DNA from: JADGHX01 sp963837755
Lineage (GTDB): Bacteria; Pseudomonadota; Gammaproteobacteria; Steroidobacterales; Steroidobacteraceae
Length of the DNA: 64,000 nucleotides
Assembly (NCBI GenBank): GCA_963837755.1
Contig: CAWIOP010000002.1
Coordinates: forward strand, 248,001-312,000
Direction: 5' to 3'
How positions within the stretch are numbered: position 1 is the first letter of the stretch; every line of letters begins with the position of its first letter. The notes under the pieces are model-generated. The model searched no databases and was not told the DNA's origin. It saw only the letters and a list, made by a program, of their open reading frames with translations. This document shows positions 30,711 to 39,448 of this stretch, in pieces. A program made the translations under genes and the position numbers.

Positions 30711-31902
30711 ATGTTAGATTCCGAGCTCATTTACGGCCTGGTCCAGATGCCCTGGTGGGGCTACGCGCTCGTTGTCTATGCCGGCATCCAGATCATGTTC
30801 CTCGGCATCACGCTGTTCCTGCATCGGGAGCAGTCCCACGGCGGCCTCGATCCTGCATCCGATCGCTGCGGCACTTGTTCCGCTTCTGGCTGTGGTTCAG
30901 CTCGGCCGCCGTCACCCGGGAATGGGTGGCCGTGCATCGCCGCCACCATGCGTATGCCGACCAGCCGGGCGACCCGCACAGCCCCGTGGTGTTCGGCCTG
31001 AAGAAGCGTCGTGCTCTTGGAGGGCTACGAACTCTACGGCGTGGCGCGCGCACGATCCCGCAGACGCTCCGAGAACTACGGTCGCGGCACGCCCGACGAC
31101 TGGCTGGAGCGGCACGTCTACGCCGGCCTTCCCGAAGCTCGGCATCGTGCGTGTTCGTGGGCCTGCACCTGCGTGCTGTTCGGCGTGCCTGGCATCATCA
31201 TGGTCGCCGTGCAGCTGTCGGCGCAGCCGTTCTTCGCCGCCGGCGTCATCAACGGCCTCGGCCATGCGCGTCGGCTATCGCAGCTTCGAGATGCCCTCGA
31301 CGGCCACGAACATCATTCCTGGGGCCTGTTGCTCGGCGGTGAAGAGCTGCACAACAATCACCATGCCTTCCCGTGGTCGGCGCGATTTCGCCGTGCAGCG
31401 CTGGGAACTCGACATCGGCTGGCTGTGGATCACCGCTGTTCAGCGCGCTCGGGCTGGCACGGTGAGCTGCGTGGCGCCGCGGCCGCAGTTCGAGAGCCGC
31501 GCGCGAGCTCGATGCCGAGACGGTGCAGGCGCTGTTCACCAACCGCATGCACGTGCTGCGCGCCTACGCGCGCCAGCGTGGTGCTGCCGGTGTGCCGTGA
31601 GCTGGCCCGGCGCGAGCCGGACGCGGTGCCTCGTCCCCGGGTGCTCGAAGCTGCTCATCCGCCATCCCGCGCGTGCTCGCCGAGGACGCGCGCCGCCGCC
31701 TGAGCGAGCTGCTGGCGCGTACGAGGAGCTGCGTCGGGTGACGAGTACCGCGAGCGCCTGCAGCAGCTGTGGAACGAAGCGAACCATGCACGCGCCGTCG
31801 CAGCAGCTGCGCGAATGGTGTGCGCAGGCCGAGGCCAGCGGCATCCGCGCGCTGCGTGAGTTTCGCAGCCGCCTGCCGGCGTACGTTCGCGCACCGGCCT
31901 GA
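30711..31902 (+). pseudogene. Acyl-CoA delta-9-type fatty-acid desaturase, many indels
   Basis: The coding signal is a membrane di-iron desaturase. All three histidine boxes are present, in different frames: HREQSH, HRRHH and HNNHH, as are family blocks GRGTPDDWLERHVYAG, FFAAGVINGLGH and ELDIGW. The frame changes about 20 times in 1.1 kb, mostly by single extra bases (for example near 30852, 30870, 31007, 31048, 31058, 31069, 31127, 31150, 31172), with a few single losses (31319, 31460). Reading across them restores a continuous desaturase. As written it cannot be translated beyond about 45 residues. ATG at 30711 or 30702, after GGAGA at 30696. Confidence 0.85.
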
Positions 31903-31987
31903 AGCCTTAGCCGGTTCGCTGAAGTCGACCACGGCGGGGTCGAGCGATGCTCGGCTCCGCCGTCTTTGGGCGAGGTTATTTCGGCGT

Positions 31988-32442
31988 TTAGCGGGAGGGC
32001 CGTGGCGCGCGTGACCGTGCGCACGGCGAAGCTGGAGTGCACGCGCGCCACGCTCGGCAGGCGCGTCAGAGCTGCTGGTGCACGCGCTCGAAGTCCGCCA
32101 GTCCGCGACCACCAGCCGCAGCAGGTAGTCGTGTCGCCGGTCATCAGGTAGCACTCCATGACCTCCGGGATCTTGCGCACCGCGCTCTCGAACGCCTCCA
32201 GGCCCGCCTGGCCTGCCGATCGAGCGTGATGTTCACGAACACGTTCACCGGAAAGCCCGCCTTCTGCTGATCATGAGCGGCGGTGTAACCCTCGATGAGA
32301 CCGGATTCCTCCAGCGCCCGCACGCGGCTGCAGGCAGGCGGATTCGGACAGGCTCACCTTCTCGGCGAGGCTGCGTGTTAGTGATGCGCGCATCCTGCTG
32401 CAGCAGCTGCAGGATGGCGCGATCGTAGCGGTCCAGCTCCAT
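31988..32442 (-). pseudogene. Lrp/AsnC-family regulator, several indels
   Basis: Reading the minus strand from ATG at 32442 gives MELDRYDRAILQLLQQDARI, the start of an Lrp/AsnC winged-helix protein; frames then change, giving LAEKVSLSESACLQ, LEESGLIEGYTAA, GFPVNVFVNITLDRQ, VRKIPEVMECYLMTGD, YLLRLVVAD, and the C-terminal TRLPSVARVHSSFAVRTV. These segments appear in the correct order with no missing block, so the gene is complete apart from about seven one-base changes. The end near 31988 (TAA) requires one more shift. It is divergent from alanine dehydrogenase, the usual place for an alanine-responsive Lrp-type regulator. Confidence 0.82.
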
Positions 32443-32478
32443 TGGCGCAATATTCCGTCGTGTAATGAGCCTGTGAGC

Positions 32479-32491
32479 GGCAGATTCTGCC
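32479..32491. promoter_or_regulatory. Candidate Lrp-type operator between lrp and ald
   Basis: GGCAGATTCTGCC is a perfect 6+1+6 palindrome in the 142-base gap between the divergent Lrp-family gene and ald. Dimeric Lrp/AsnC proteins bind short palindromes in such gaps, so autoregulation and control of ald are plausible. The gap lies inside the indel-rich region, so the exact bases need confirmation. Confidence 0.45.
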
Positions 32492-32584
32492 ACAGACGTG
32501 CGGCAACGGAACGCCGAGAACGCAAGGCCGTCGCCCGGGTGCGCTCCTAAGCTGCCGCGCCAGCAAACCTACCGGGAGATCCGC

Positions 32585-33681
32585 ATGCGCATCGGCGTTC
32601 CGCGGGAGATCAAGGTCCATGAGTACCGCGTCGGCCTCGTGCCGGCCGGGGTGCGCGAGCTGACGGCTGCGGGCCACGAGGTGCTCGTCGAGAGCGGGGC
32701 GGGCGGCGGCATAGGCGTGGAGGACGCGCGACTATCGAAGCCGCGGGCGCGAAGGTGGTGGCCACCGCGGAGCAGGTGTTCCGAGCGCGCGACATGATCG
32801 TGAAGGTGAAGGAGCCGCAGCCGAACGAGTGCGCAATGCTGCGCCAGGGGCAGGTGCTGTTCACCTACCTGCATCTCGCGGCCGATCGCGAGCAGGCACA
32901 GGCGCTCATGAAGTCCGGTGCTACCGCCATCGCCTATGAGACCGTCACCGCGCAGTAACGGCTCGCTGCCGCTGCTCACGCCGATGAGCGAAGTAGCGGG
33001 GCGCATGTCCATCCAGGTGGGCGCCGGCTAGCCTGCAGAAGGCGCAGGGTGGCTTCGGCGTACTGCTGGGCGGCGTGCCGGGCGTGCCGCCGGCGAAAGT
33101 GGTGATTCTGGGCGGCGGCGTCGCCGGCACGCACGCGGCTGAAATGGCCGTCGGCCTGCGCGCGGAGTCACGGTGGTCGATCGATCCGTGGACCGCCTGC
33201 GCGAGCTCTCCAGCACATTTCGGCGGCGCGCTGCGCACCGCGTATTCCACCGACCGAGACCATCGAGCGTCTCGTGCTCGATGCGGATCTGGTCATTGGC
33301 GCCGTGCTGGTCGTGGGGGCTGCGGCGGCCCCGAAGCTCGTGACACGCGCGATGGTGAAGCGCATGAAGCCTGGCGCGGTGCTCGTGGATATCGCCATCG
33401 ACCAGGGCGGGTGTTTCGAGACCAGCCGCCCCACGACGCATGCGGAGCCGACATTCGTGGTCGATGGCGTAATCCATTACTGCGTGGCCAATATGCCGGG
33501 CGCCGTGCCGCGCACGTCCACCTTCGCACTCACCAACGCCACGCTGCCTTATGTTCGCTCGCTTGCCGACCTGGGTTGGCAAGAAGCGCTGAATCGGGAT
33601 GCCGGCCTGGCCGCCGGCCTGAACGTGCACGCCGGGCGCATCACACATCAAGCTGTCTCGTCCGCACTGGGGATGGTTTAG
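32585..33681 (+). pseudogene. ald: Alanine dehydrogenase, several indels in the first two thirds
   Basis: Alanine dehydrogenase converts L-alanine to pyruvate and ammonia with NAD. The N-terminus is unmistakable (MRIGVPREIKVHEYRVGLVP), followed in shifting frames by VKVKEPQPNEC, LFTYLHLAAD, LLTPMSEVAGRMSIQVGA, QGGFGVLLGGVPGV, the Rossmann VVILGGGVAGTHAAEMAVG, and from 33274 an intact C-terminus (MKPGAVLVDIAIDQGG, HYCVANMPGAVPRTST). Frame changes lie near 32727, 32736, 32957, 33036, 33170, 33218 and 33249. One creates an apparent TAA at 32956 and another a TAG. All family blocks are present in order. Confidence 0.88.
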
Positions 33682-33774
33682 CACTGGCAGGCACTGCCAT
33701 GCTGCGGCTAGGCTACGGGTCCGCGCGCACACGGGCGCGCACCCAACATCCGCAGCTTCTAAAGGAACGTAACG

Positions 33775-34353
33775 ATGAAGGCCATTCTGCTTGCCGGCGC
33801 CCTGAGTCTGACCGCGGTCTCCGCGCTCGCAGCGCCCGTCACGTACAACGTCGATCCCGATCACACTTATCCGACCTTCCAGGCCGACCATATGGGCGGG
33901 TTGTCCTTCTGGCGAGGCAAGTTCAACACCAACTCGGGCACCGTCACCCTCGACAAGGAAGCGAAGACCGGCACGGTGGATATCACCATCGACACCACGT
34001 CGCTCGACTTCGGCCACGACAAGATGAACGCGCACGCCAAGAGCGACGCGAAGATGTTCGACGTGGCCAAGTACCCCACGGCCACCTACAAGGGCAAGGT
34101 CTCCAAGTGGGGCGCGACGGGCCCCGAGGAAGTGACGGGCGACCTCACGCTTCACGGCGTCACGAAGCCGGTCACGCTGAAAATCAACCAGTTCCTGTGC
34201 AAGCCCAGCCCGCGCACCCAGAAGGAAGTCTGCGGCGCGGATGCCTCGGCCACCTTCAACCGTTTCGACTTTGGCATCACCTACGGTGACAGTTTCGGCT
34301 TCAAGCCGGACGTGAAGCTGCTGATCCAGGTCGAAGCGAACATCGCCGGATAA
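33775..34353 (+). CDS. YceI family periplasmic lipid-binding protein
   Basis: This 192-residue protein starts with a signal peptide (MKAILLAGALSLTAVSALAA) and continues as a YceI lipocalin-like barrel: YNVDPDHTYPTFQADHMGG, GTVDITIDTTSLDFGHDKMN, FDVAKYPTATYKG and GDLTLHGVTKPVTLKI. YceI proteins bind isoprenoids in the periplasm. A strong ribosome-binding site (AAAGGAAC at 33762-33769) precedes the ATG. It appears monocistronic, followed by a GC-rich hairpin. The clean frame marks the end of the indel-rich region. Confidence 0.93.
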   Translation: MKAILLAGALSLTAVSALAAPVTYNVDPDHTYPTFQADHMGGLSFWRGKFNTNSGTVTLDKEAKTGTVDITIDTTSLDFGHDKMNAHAKSDAKMFDVAKYPTATYKGKVSKWGATGPEEVTGDLTLHGVTKPVTLKINQFLCKPSPRTQKEVCGADASATFNRFDFGITYGDSFGFKPDVKLLIQVEANIAG

Positions 34354-34383
34354 TTGCCGAATACCGATCGTTCTCACCTGCCT

Positions 34384-34410
34384 GCGGGCGCGGCGCTCGG
34401 CCGCGCCCGC
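34384..34410. terminator. GC-rich hairpin after yceI, possible terminator
   Basis: GCGGGCGCGGC at 34384-34394 pairs perfectly with GCCGCGCCCGC at 34400-34410 around a five-base loop, 31 bases after the YceI stop. No T-run follows, so it is at best a weak or factor-assisted terminator. The rest of the gap up to cysQ (34411-34595) shows nothing else clear. Confidence 0.5.
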
Positions 34411-34595
34411 GGGTCACGGCGGCCAGGCGCTGTGACCGACGTCCAGCCTTTCAGCTTTCCATTCCCTCCCGTCATGACGCGGCGGGGCGATCGCGGCGTG
34501 GCGTCATATGCTAATTCCCAACAAGTCTGGTCCGCGGGGCCCCTGAACCCCTGAGCCGCAATGAGCCTCGGGTAAACTTCCCGCGAGGTTTTGTC

Positions 34596-35399
34596 GTGCC
34601 GGATAACCAACTTCTAGAGGTCATGGTCGCTGCTGCCATCGAGGCAGGGCGCGCCGCTTGCGCCATCTACCACACCGATTTCGAGGTGCTCACCAAGCAG
34701 GACGAATCGCCTGTCACGGCCGCCGACCATGCGGCGGAGGCGGTGATCCTTGCGCACCTGCTGAAGGGCGCACCGGGTGTGCCGGTGGTGGCAGAGGAGC
34801 AGGTGGCCGCGGGGCGCATTCCCGCCAGCAGCTCGGCGTTCTTCCTGGTGGACCCGGTGGACGGCACGAAGGAGTTCATCCAGAAGCGGGGCGAATTCAC
34901 GGTGAATATCGCGCTGGTGCGAGATGGGGTGCCGCAGCTTGGCGTGGTGTACGCGCCGGCAAAGTCGCAATTGTTCGCGGGTGACGTGGTAGCCGGCCGT
35001 GCGTTTCGAACCGGCCAGGCGCCAGACGATTCGCAGCAGGCCGCGCGAACGCCGATTCGAACGCGCGTGCCGCCTGCCAGTGGGTTAACGGTGGTCGCGT
35101 CACGTTCGCACCGTACGCCGGAAACAGATTCCTATCTCGCGCAGGTGAATGTGTCGAAGCTCGTTTCAGTGGGGTCGTCTCTCAAGTTCTGCCTGGTGGC
35201 CGCCGGCGAGGCAGACCTTTACCCGCGCCTCGGGCCCACCATGGAGTGGGACACCGCCGCCGGCCACGCGGTGCTGAGCGCCGCGGGTGGCGCGGTGGTC
35301 AATCTCGACGGCTCGCCGTTCCGCTACGGCAAGCCGGCGTTCCGCAATCCGTCCTTCATCGCAACGGGGCGGATCGCATCGCTCCCGCGCACGCACTGA
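34596..35399 (+). CDS. cysQ: 3'(2'),5'-bisphosphate nucleotidase CysQ
   Basis: CysQ (267 residues) hydrolyses 3'-phosphoadenosine 5'-phosphate, the by-product of PAPS use. The inositol-monophosphatase-family metal motif is DPVDGTKEF with upstream SPVTAADHAAE and EE in VVAEEQ; the C-terminal motif is EWDTAAGHAVLSAAGG. The start is GTG at 34596 with GAGG about nine bases upstream. It lies six bases before cysD, so it belongs to the sulfate-activation operon. Confidence 0.92.
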   Translation: MPDNQLLEVMVAAAIEAGRAACAIYHTDFEVLTKQDESPVTAADHAAEAVILAHLLKGAPGVPVVAEEQVAAGRIPASSSAFFLVDPVDGTKEFIQKRGEFTVNIALVRDGVPQLGVVYAPAKSQLFAGDVVAGRAFRTGQAPDDSQQAARTPIRTRVPPASGLTVVASRSHRTPETDSYLAQVNVSKLVSVGSSLKFCLVAAGEADLYPRLGPTMEWDTAAGHAVLSAAGGAVVNLDGSPFRYGKPAFRNPSFIATGRIASLPRTH

Positions 35400-35405
35400 C
35401 CCGCC

Positions 35406-36329
35406 ATGAACGTAGCCGTTAGCCGCCGGGCGCTGTCCGCGCACCTGAAGCAGCTCGAAGCCGAGTCCATCGCCATCATCCGTGAGGTCGCGGCTGAGTT
35501 CCGCAATCCGGTGATGCTGTATTCCATCGGCAAGGATTCGGGCGTGATGCTGCATCTCGCACTGAAGGCGTTCTACCCCTCGAAGCCGCCGTTCCCGCTG
35601 CTGCACGTGGATACCATGTGGAAGTTCGCGGACATGATTCGCCATCGCGACATGGTGGCCGAGCGCTATGGCGTGAAGCTGCTCATCTACACGAACCCGG
35701 AAGGCATCGCGCGTGGCATCGGCCCGGTAGCTTCCGGCTCCGCGATTCACACCCAGGTGATGAAGACAGACGCGCTCAAGCAAGCGCTCGACAAGTGGGG
35801 CTTCGACGCCGCCTTCGGTGGCGCGCGCCGCGACGAAGAGAAAAGCCGCGCGAAAGAGCGCGTGTTCTCGTTCCGCTCCGCCGGCCACGTGTGGGACCCG
35901 CGCAATCAGCGACCGGAGCTGTGGAAGCTCTACAACACGCGCATCAACAAGGGCGAAACCATTCGCGTGTTCCCGCTCTCGAACTGGACCGAGCTGGACA
36001 TCTGGCAGTACACGCGTGCGGAAGATATCCCGGTAGTGCCTCTGTACTTCGCGGCGCCCCGGCCGGTGGTGAAGCGAGATGGCGTGCTCATCATGCGTGA
36101 CGACGAGCGCCTGCCGTTGAACCCGGGCGAAGCGCCGGAGTTGAGGATGGTGAGGTTCCGCTCGCTGGGCTGCTACCCATTGTCCGCTGCCGTAGAGAGC
36201 GCGGCGGCGACGCTCGACGACATCATTGAAGAGATGATCACGACTCGCACTTCGGAACGCGCCGGAAGGCTCATCGACAGCGACGAGGCGGCCTCCATGG
36301 AGAAGAAGAAGCGCGAGGGGTATTTCTGA
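35406..36329 (+). CDS. cysD: Sulfate adenylyltransferase subunit 2 (CysD)
   Basis: CysD (307 residues) forms APS from sulfate and ATP together with CysN. The PP-loop is YSIGKDSGVMLHLA near residues 40-53; FGGARRDEEKSRAKERVFSFR and FPLSNWTELDIWQY are characteristic. The length matches the family. Its TGA overlaps the ATG of cysNC (TGATG), giving tight coupling. Confidence 0.96.
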   Translation: MNVAVSRRALSAHLKQLEAESIAIIREVAAEFRNPVMLYSIGKDSGVMLHLALKAFYPSKPPFPLLHVDTMWKFADMIRHRDMVAERYGVKLLIYTNPEGIARGIGPVASGSAIHTQVMKTDALKQALDKWGFDAAFGGARRDEEKSRAKERVFSFRSAGHVWDPRNQRPELWKLYNTRINKGETIRVFPLSNWTELDIWQYTRAEDIPVVPLYFAAPRPVVKRDGVLIMRDDERLPLNPGEAPELRMVRFRSLGCYPLSAAVESAAATLDDIIEEMITTRTSERAGRLIDSDEAASMEKKKREGYF

Positions 36330-38227
36330 TGACCGCTTCCATTCCTCGCACGGTCACCGTGGAAACGTCCGGGCCGGACGGCCCCACCAAGGGCCTGCTG
36401 CGCTTCCTCACGTGCGGCTCCGTGGACGATGGCAAGTCCACGCTCATCGGCCGCCTGCTGTACGACACCAAGCTCATTCTCGAAGACCAGCTCGTGGCGC
36501 TGGAGAAAGACAGCCGCAAGCACGGCACCACGGGCGACGACATCGATCTTGCGCTGCTGGTGGATGGGCTCGAGGCCGAGCGCGAGCAGGGCATCACCAT
36601 CGATGTGGCGTATCGCTTCTTCAGCACGCCACGCCGCTCGTTCATCGTGGCGGACACGCCGGGGCACGAGCAGTACACCCGCAACATGGCGACCGGCGCG
36701 TCGAACTCCGACGCGGCGGTCATTCTCATCGATGCCCGCAAGGGCGTGCTGACGCAGACGCGCCGCCACAGCTACATCTGCTCGCTGCTGGGCATCCGGC
36801 ACGTTGCGGTGGCCGTGAACAAGATCGACCTGGTCGAGTTCTCGGGCGAGCGCTTCCACCACATCATGGGCGACTACTTCGGCTTCGCCCAGTCGTTGGG
36901 TTTCGCGTCGATCACGCCGATTCCGCTGTCGGCCCGGTTTGGCGACAACGTAACTGCGCGCTCGGAGCAAATGCGCTGGTATGACGGGCCGACGCTGCTC
37001 GAGTATCTCGAAGGCGTCGAGGTCGATCAGGCGCTGGCGCAGAAGGCGTTTCGTTTCCCAGTGCAGTGGGTGAACCGGCCGAACCTGGACTTTCGCGGGT
37101 TTTCCGGCACGGTGGTGTCCGGAAGCGTCACCGCGGGCGACAGGATCGTCGTGGCGGCGTCCGGCAAGGAGTCGGTGGTCACGCGCATCGTGACGGCCGA
37201 TGGCGATCTGCCGGAGGCGCGTGCCGGGGATGCGGTCACGCTGACCCTGGCAGACGAGATCGACGTGGCGCGCGGTGACGTGCTGGCGCGGCCGGAGAGC
37301 CGCCCTGAAGTGGTCGATCAGTTCGCCGCCCATGTGCTGTGGATGTCGGAAGAGGCCATGCTGCCGGGCCGTTCCTACCTTCTGCGCATCGGCACGCGGT
37401 ACGTGCCAGCGCGTGTCACGAGCCTCAAGCACAAGGTGGACGTGAACACGCTCGAGCACATCGCGGCCAAGACGCTTGGGCTCAACGAGATCGGGCTTTG
37501 CAACGTGGCTACCGCCACGCCAGTGGCGTTCGACCCATACGAGGAAAATCGCGACACGGGCGCGTTCATCCTGGTCGACCGCTTCACCAATGCCACGGCG
37601 GGCGCCGGCATGATCACGTTCGGGCTGCGTCGTGCCACGAACATTCACCGGCAGGATCTGCTGGTCGACAAGGCGTCACGGGCGCGGTTGAACGCGCACA
37701 AGCCGGCCATCCTGTGGTTCACGGGCCTGTCGGGCTCGGGCAAGAGCACCATCGCCAACATCGTGGAGCGCGAGCTGCATTCGCATGGCGTGCACACCTA
37801 CATGCTCGACGGCGACAACGTGCGCCACGGGTTGAACCGGGACCTCGGGTTCACGGATGCGGACCGCGTCGAGAACGTGCGGCGCGTCGGTGAGGTGGCG
37901 AGGCTGTTCGTGGATGCCGGCCTCATCGTGCTCTGCTCGTTCATCTCGCCGTTCCGCGCGGAGCGCCGCATGGTGCGGGAGCTCGTGGGCGCGGACGAGT
38001 TCATCGAGGTGTTCGTGGACACTTCGATCGAAGAGTGCATGAAGCGCGACCCCAAGGGCCTCTATGCGCGCGCGAAGGAAGGCAAGATCAAGAACTTCAC
38101 CGGCATCGACTCGCCCTATGAGGAGCCGGAGAACGCGGAAGTGGTGGTCAATACGTCAGACGGTACGGCTGAAGACGCTGCCCGGCGCATCCTCGACGTT
38201 CTTCGCGATCGTCTGATCGTCTCCTGA
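36329..38227 (+). CDS. cysN: Bifunctional sulfate adenylyltransferase GTPase subunit / APS kinase (CysNC)
   Basis: This 632-residue fusion carries CysN in residues 1-430 and APS kinase (CysC) from about 445. CysN is an EF-Tu-like GTPase: G1 GSVDDGKSTLIGRLL, G3 DTPGHEQY, G4 NKIDLVEF. The kinase P-loop is WFTGLSGSGKSTIANIVERE, with DGDNVRHGLNRDLGF and the C-terminal SPYEEPENAEVVVNT. It drives APS synthesis with GTP and phosphorylates APS to PAPS. The PAPS by-product is handled by CysQ from the same operon. Confidence 0.96.
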   Translation: MTASIPRTVTVETSGPDGPTKGLLRFLTCGSVDDGKSTLIGRLLYDTKLILEDQLVALEKDSRKHGTTGDDIDLALLVDGLEAEREQGITIDVAYRFFSTPRRSFIVADTPGHEQYTRNMATGASNSDAAVILIDARKGVLTQTRRHSYICSLLGIRHVAVAVNKIDLVEFSGERFHHIMGDYFGFAQSLGFASITPIPLSARFGDNVTARSEQMRWYDGPTLLEYLEGVEVDQALAQKAFRFPVQWVNRPNLDFRGFSGTVVSGSVTAGDRIVVAASGKESVVTRIVTADGDLPEARAGDAVTLTLADEIDVARGDVLARPESRPEVVDQFAAHVLWMSEEAMLPGRSYLLRIGTRYVPARVTSLKHKVDVNTLEHIAAKTLGLNEIGLCNVATATPVAFDPYEENRDTGAFILVDRFTNATAGAGMITFGLRRATNIHRQDLLVDKASRARLNAHKPAILWFTGLSGSGKSTIANIVERELHSHGVHTYMLDGDNVRHGLNRDLGFTDADRVENVRRVGEVARLFVDAGLIVLCSFISPFRAERRMVRELVGADEFIEVFVDTSIEECMKRDPKGLYARAKEGKIKNFTGIDSPYEEPENAEVVVNTSDGTAEDAARRILDVLRDRLIVS

Positions 38228-38246
38228 GAACCCAGAGTCTGGCGCT

Positions 38247-39341
38247 TTACCCGCTCAGGTTTGTCACCGCTTCCGCAATCGCCAGCGAAGCGGTGAGACC
38301 CGGAGATTCGATTCCGAACAGGTTCACCACCGACGCCACGCCGTGCGTCGACGGGCCTTCGATCACGAAGTCTGCGTTGGGCTCGCCCTGGGCGGAGATC
38401 TTCGGGCGGATGCCTGAGTAAGCCGGTTCGAGGGCGCCGTCGGGCAAGGCCGGCCAATACTTTCTGACCTCGCCGTAGAAGCGGTCGCCGCGTGTTGGGT
38501 CGACGGCGTAGTCGAGGTTTTCCACCCACTGCACGTCGGGGCCGAAGCGCGCGCGGCCGGCGAGGTCGAGGGTGAGGTGGACGCCGAGGCCGCCGGGCTC
38601 GGGTACGGGGTAGACCAGATGGGTGAACGGCGCGCGGGCGGCGAGCGTGAAGTAGTTTCCCTTCGCCAGATAGCCGCGCCGAACGAACCGGGCCGGAAAG
38701 CCCTCGAGGTGTCCGGCGAGCTCGGGTGCGCGCAGGCCGGCGCAGTTGATGAGCAGCCGGGCTCTGAGCTCCGTCTCCCCGCCGTTCACCGAAACCACGA
38801 TGCCGTCTGGCTCGACGCGTGCGCGGGTGACAGGGCTGTTGCAAATGAGCGTCGCCCCATGCCTCTCCGCCTCACCCAGCAACGAGAGCATGTAGCTGTG
38901 AGAGTCGATGATGCCGGTGGTGGGCGAGAGCAGGGCGCCCGTGCATTGGAGCTGCGGCTCCAGTGACCGTGCCTGCACGGCGGTCAGCGGCTCCAGATTC
39001 ACGCCGTTGCCGTGTGCCGCCGACTTAATCTTTTGCAGCTCAGCGAGCTGGGCCGCGGACGTCGCCACGATGAGCTTGCCGCAACGTCGATGCGGCACGC
39101 CGTGGGTTTCGCAGTAGTCATACAACTTCTCGCGCCCCGCCACGCACAGCCGTGCCTTCAGCGAGCCGCGCGGATAGTAGATGCCGGCATGAATGACTTC
39201 GCTGTTGCGCGAGCTGGTCTGGGTGCCGAAGGCGTCCTGCGCCTCGAGCACCATCACTTCCCGGCCGCCCAACGCCAGCGCACGCGCCACGGCCAGGCCG
39301 ACCACGCCGGCGCCCACGACAACTACGTCCACATCGCTCAT
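38247..39341 (-). CDS. FAD-dependent L-2-hydroxyglutarate oxidase-like protein
   Basis: This 364-residue DAO-family flavoprotein has VVVVGAGVVGLAVARALALGG at the N-terminus, SSRNSEVIHAGIYYPRGSLKA (typical of LhgO/L2HGDH), and a C-terminal FGIESPGLTASLAIAE. LhgO oxidises L-2-hydroxyglutarate to 2-oxoglutarate at the membrane. The active-site HAGIYYP block supports the assignment, but related 2-hydroxyacid oxidases share it. The ATG at 39341 gives MSDVDVVVV; a second ATG three codons upstream is possible. It stands alone, convergent with cysNC and divergent from the RND gene. Confidence 0.85.
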   Translation of the reverse strand: MSDVDVVVVGAGVVGLAVARALALGGREVMVLEAQDAFGTQTSSRNSEVIHAGIYYPRGSLKARLCVAGREKLYDYCETHGVPHRRCGKLIVATSAAQLAELQKIKSAAHGNGVNLEPLTAVQARSLEPQLQCTGALLSPTTGIIDSHSYMLSLLGEAERHGATLICNSPVTRARVEPDGIVVSVNGGETELRARLLINCAGLRAPELAGHLEGFPARFVRRGYLAKGNYFTLAARAPFTHLVYPVPEPGGLGVHLTLDLAGRARFGPDVQWVENLDYAVDPTRGDRFYGEVRKYWPALPDGALEPAYSGIRPKISAQGEPNADFVIEGPSTHGVASVVNLFGIESPGLTASLAIAEAVTNLSG

Positions 39342-39448
39342 GGGCCGCATTGTAGACTTCGTGCGGCCGGCCTCGCCCGTAACGGGGCGCACGAATCGCA
39401 GGTCTTCCCGCCGCAGGCCCGGCGCGGGGAACGGGGCCGCTCACGCAA

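Noticed and set aside
36173..37648. Long minus-strand open frame opposite cysNC (also 39338-41026 opposite the RND gene and 28565-30583 opposite the amidohydrolase operon).
   Set aside because: These are antisense shadows caused by high GC at third codon positions; the plus-strand proteins have complete, conserved domains and the antisense products have none.
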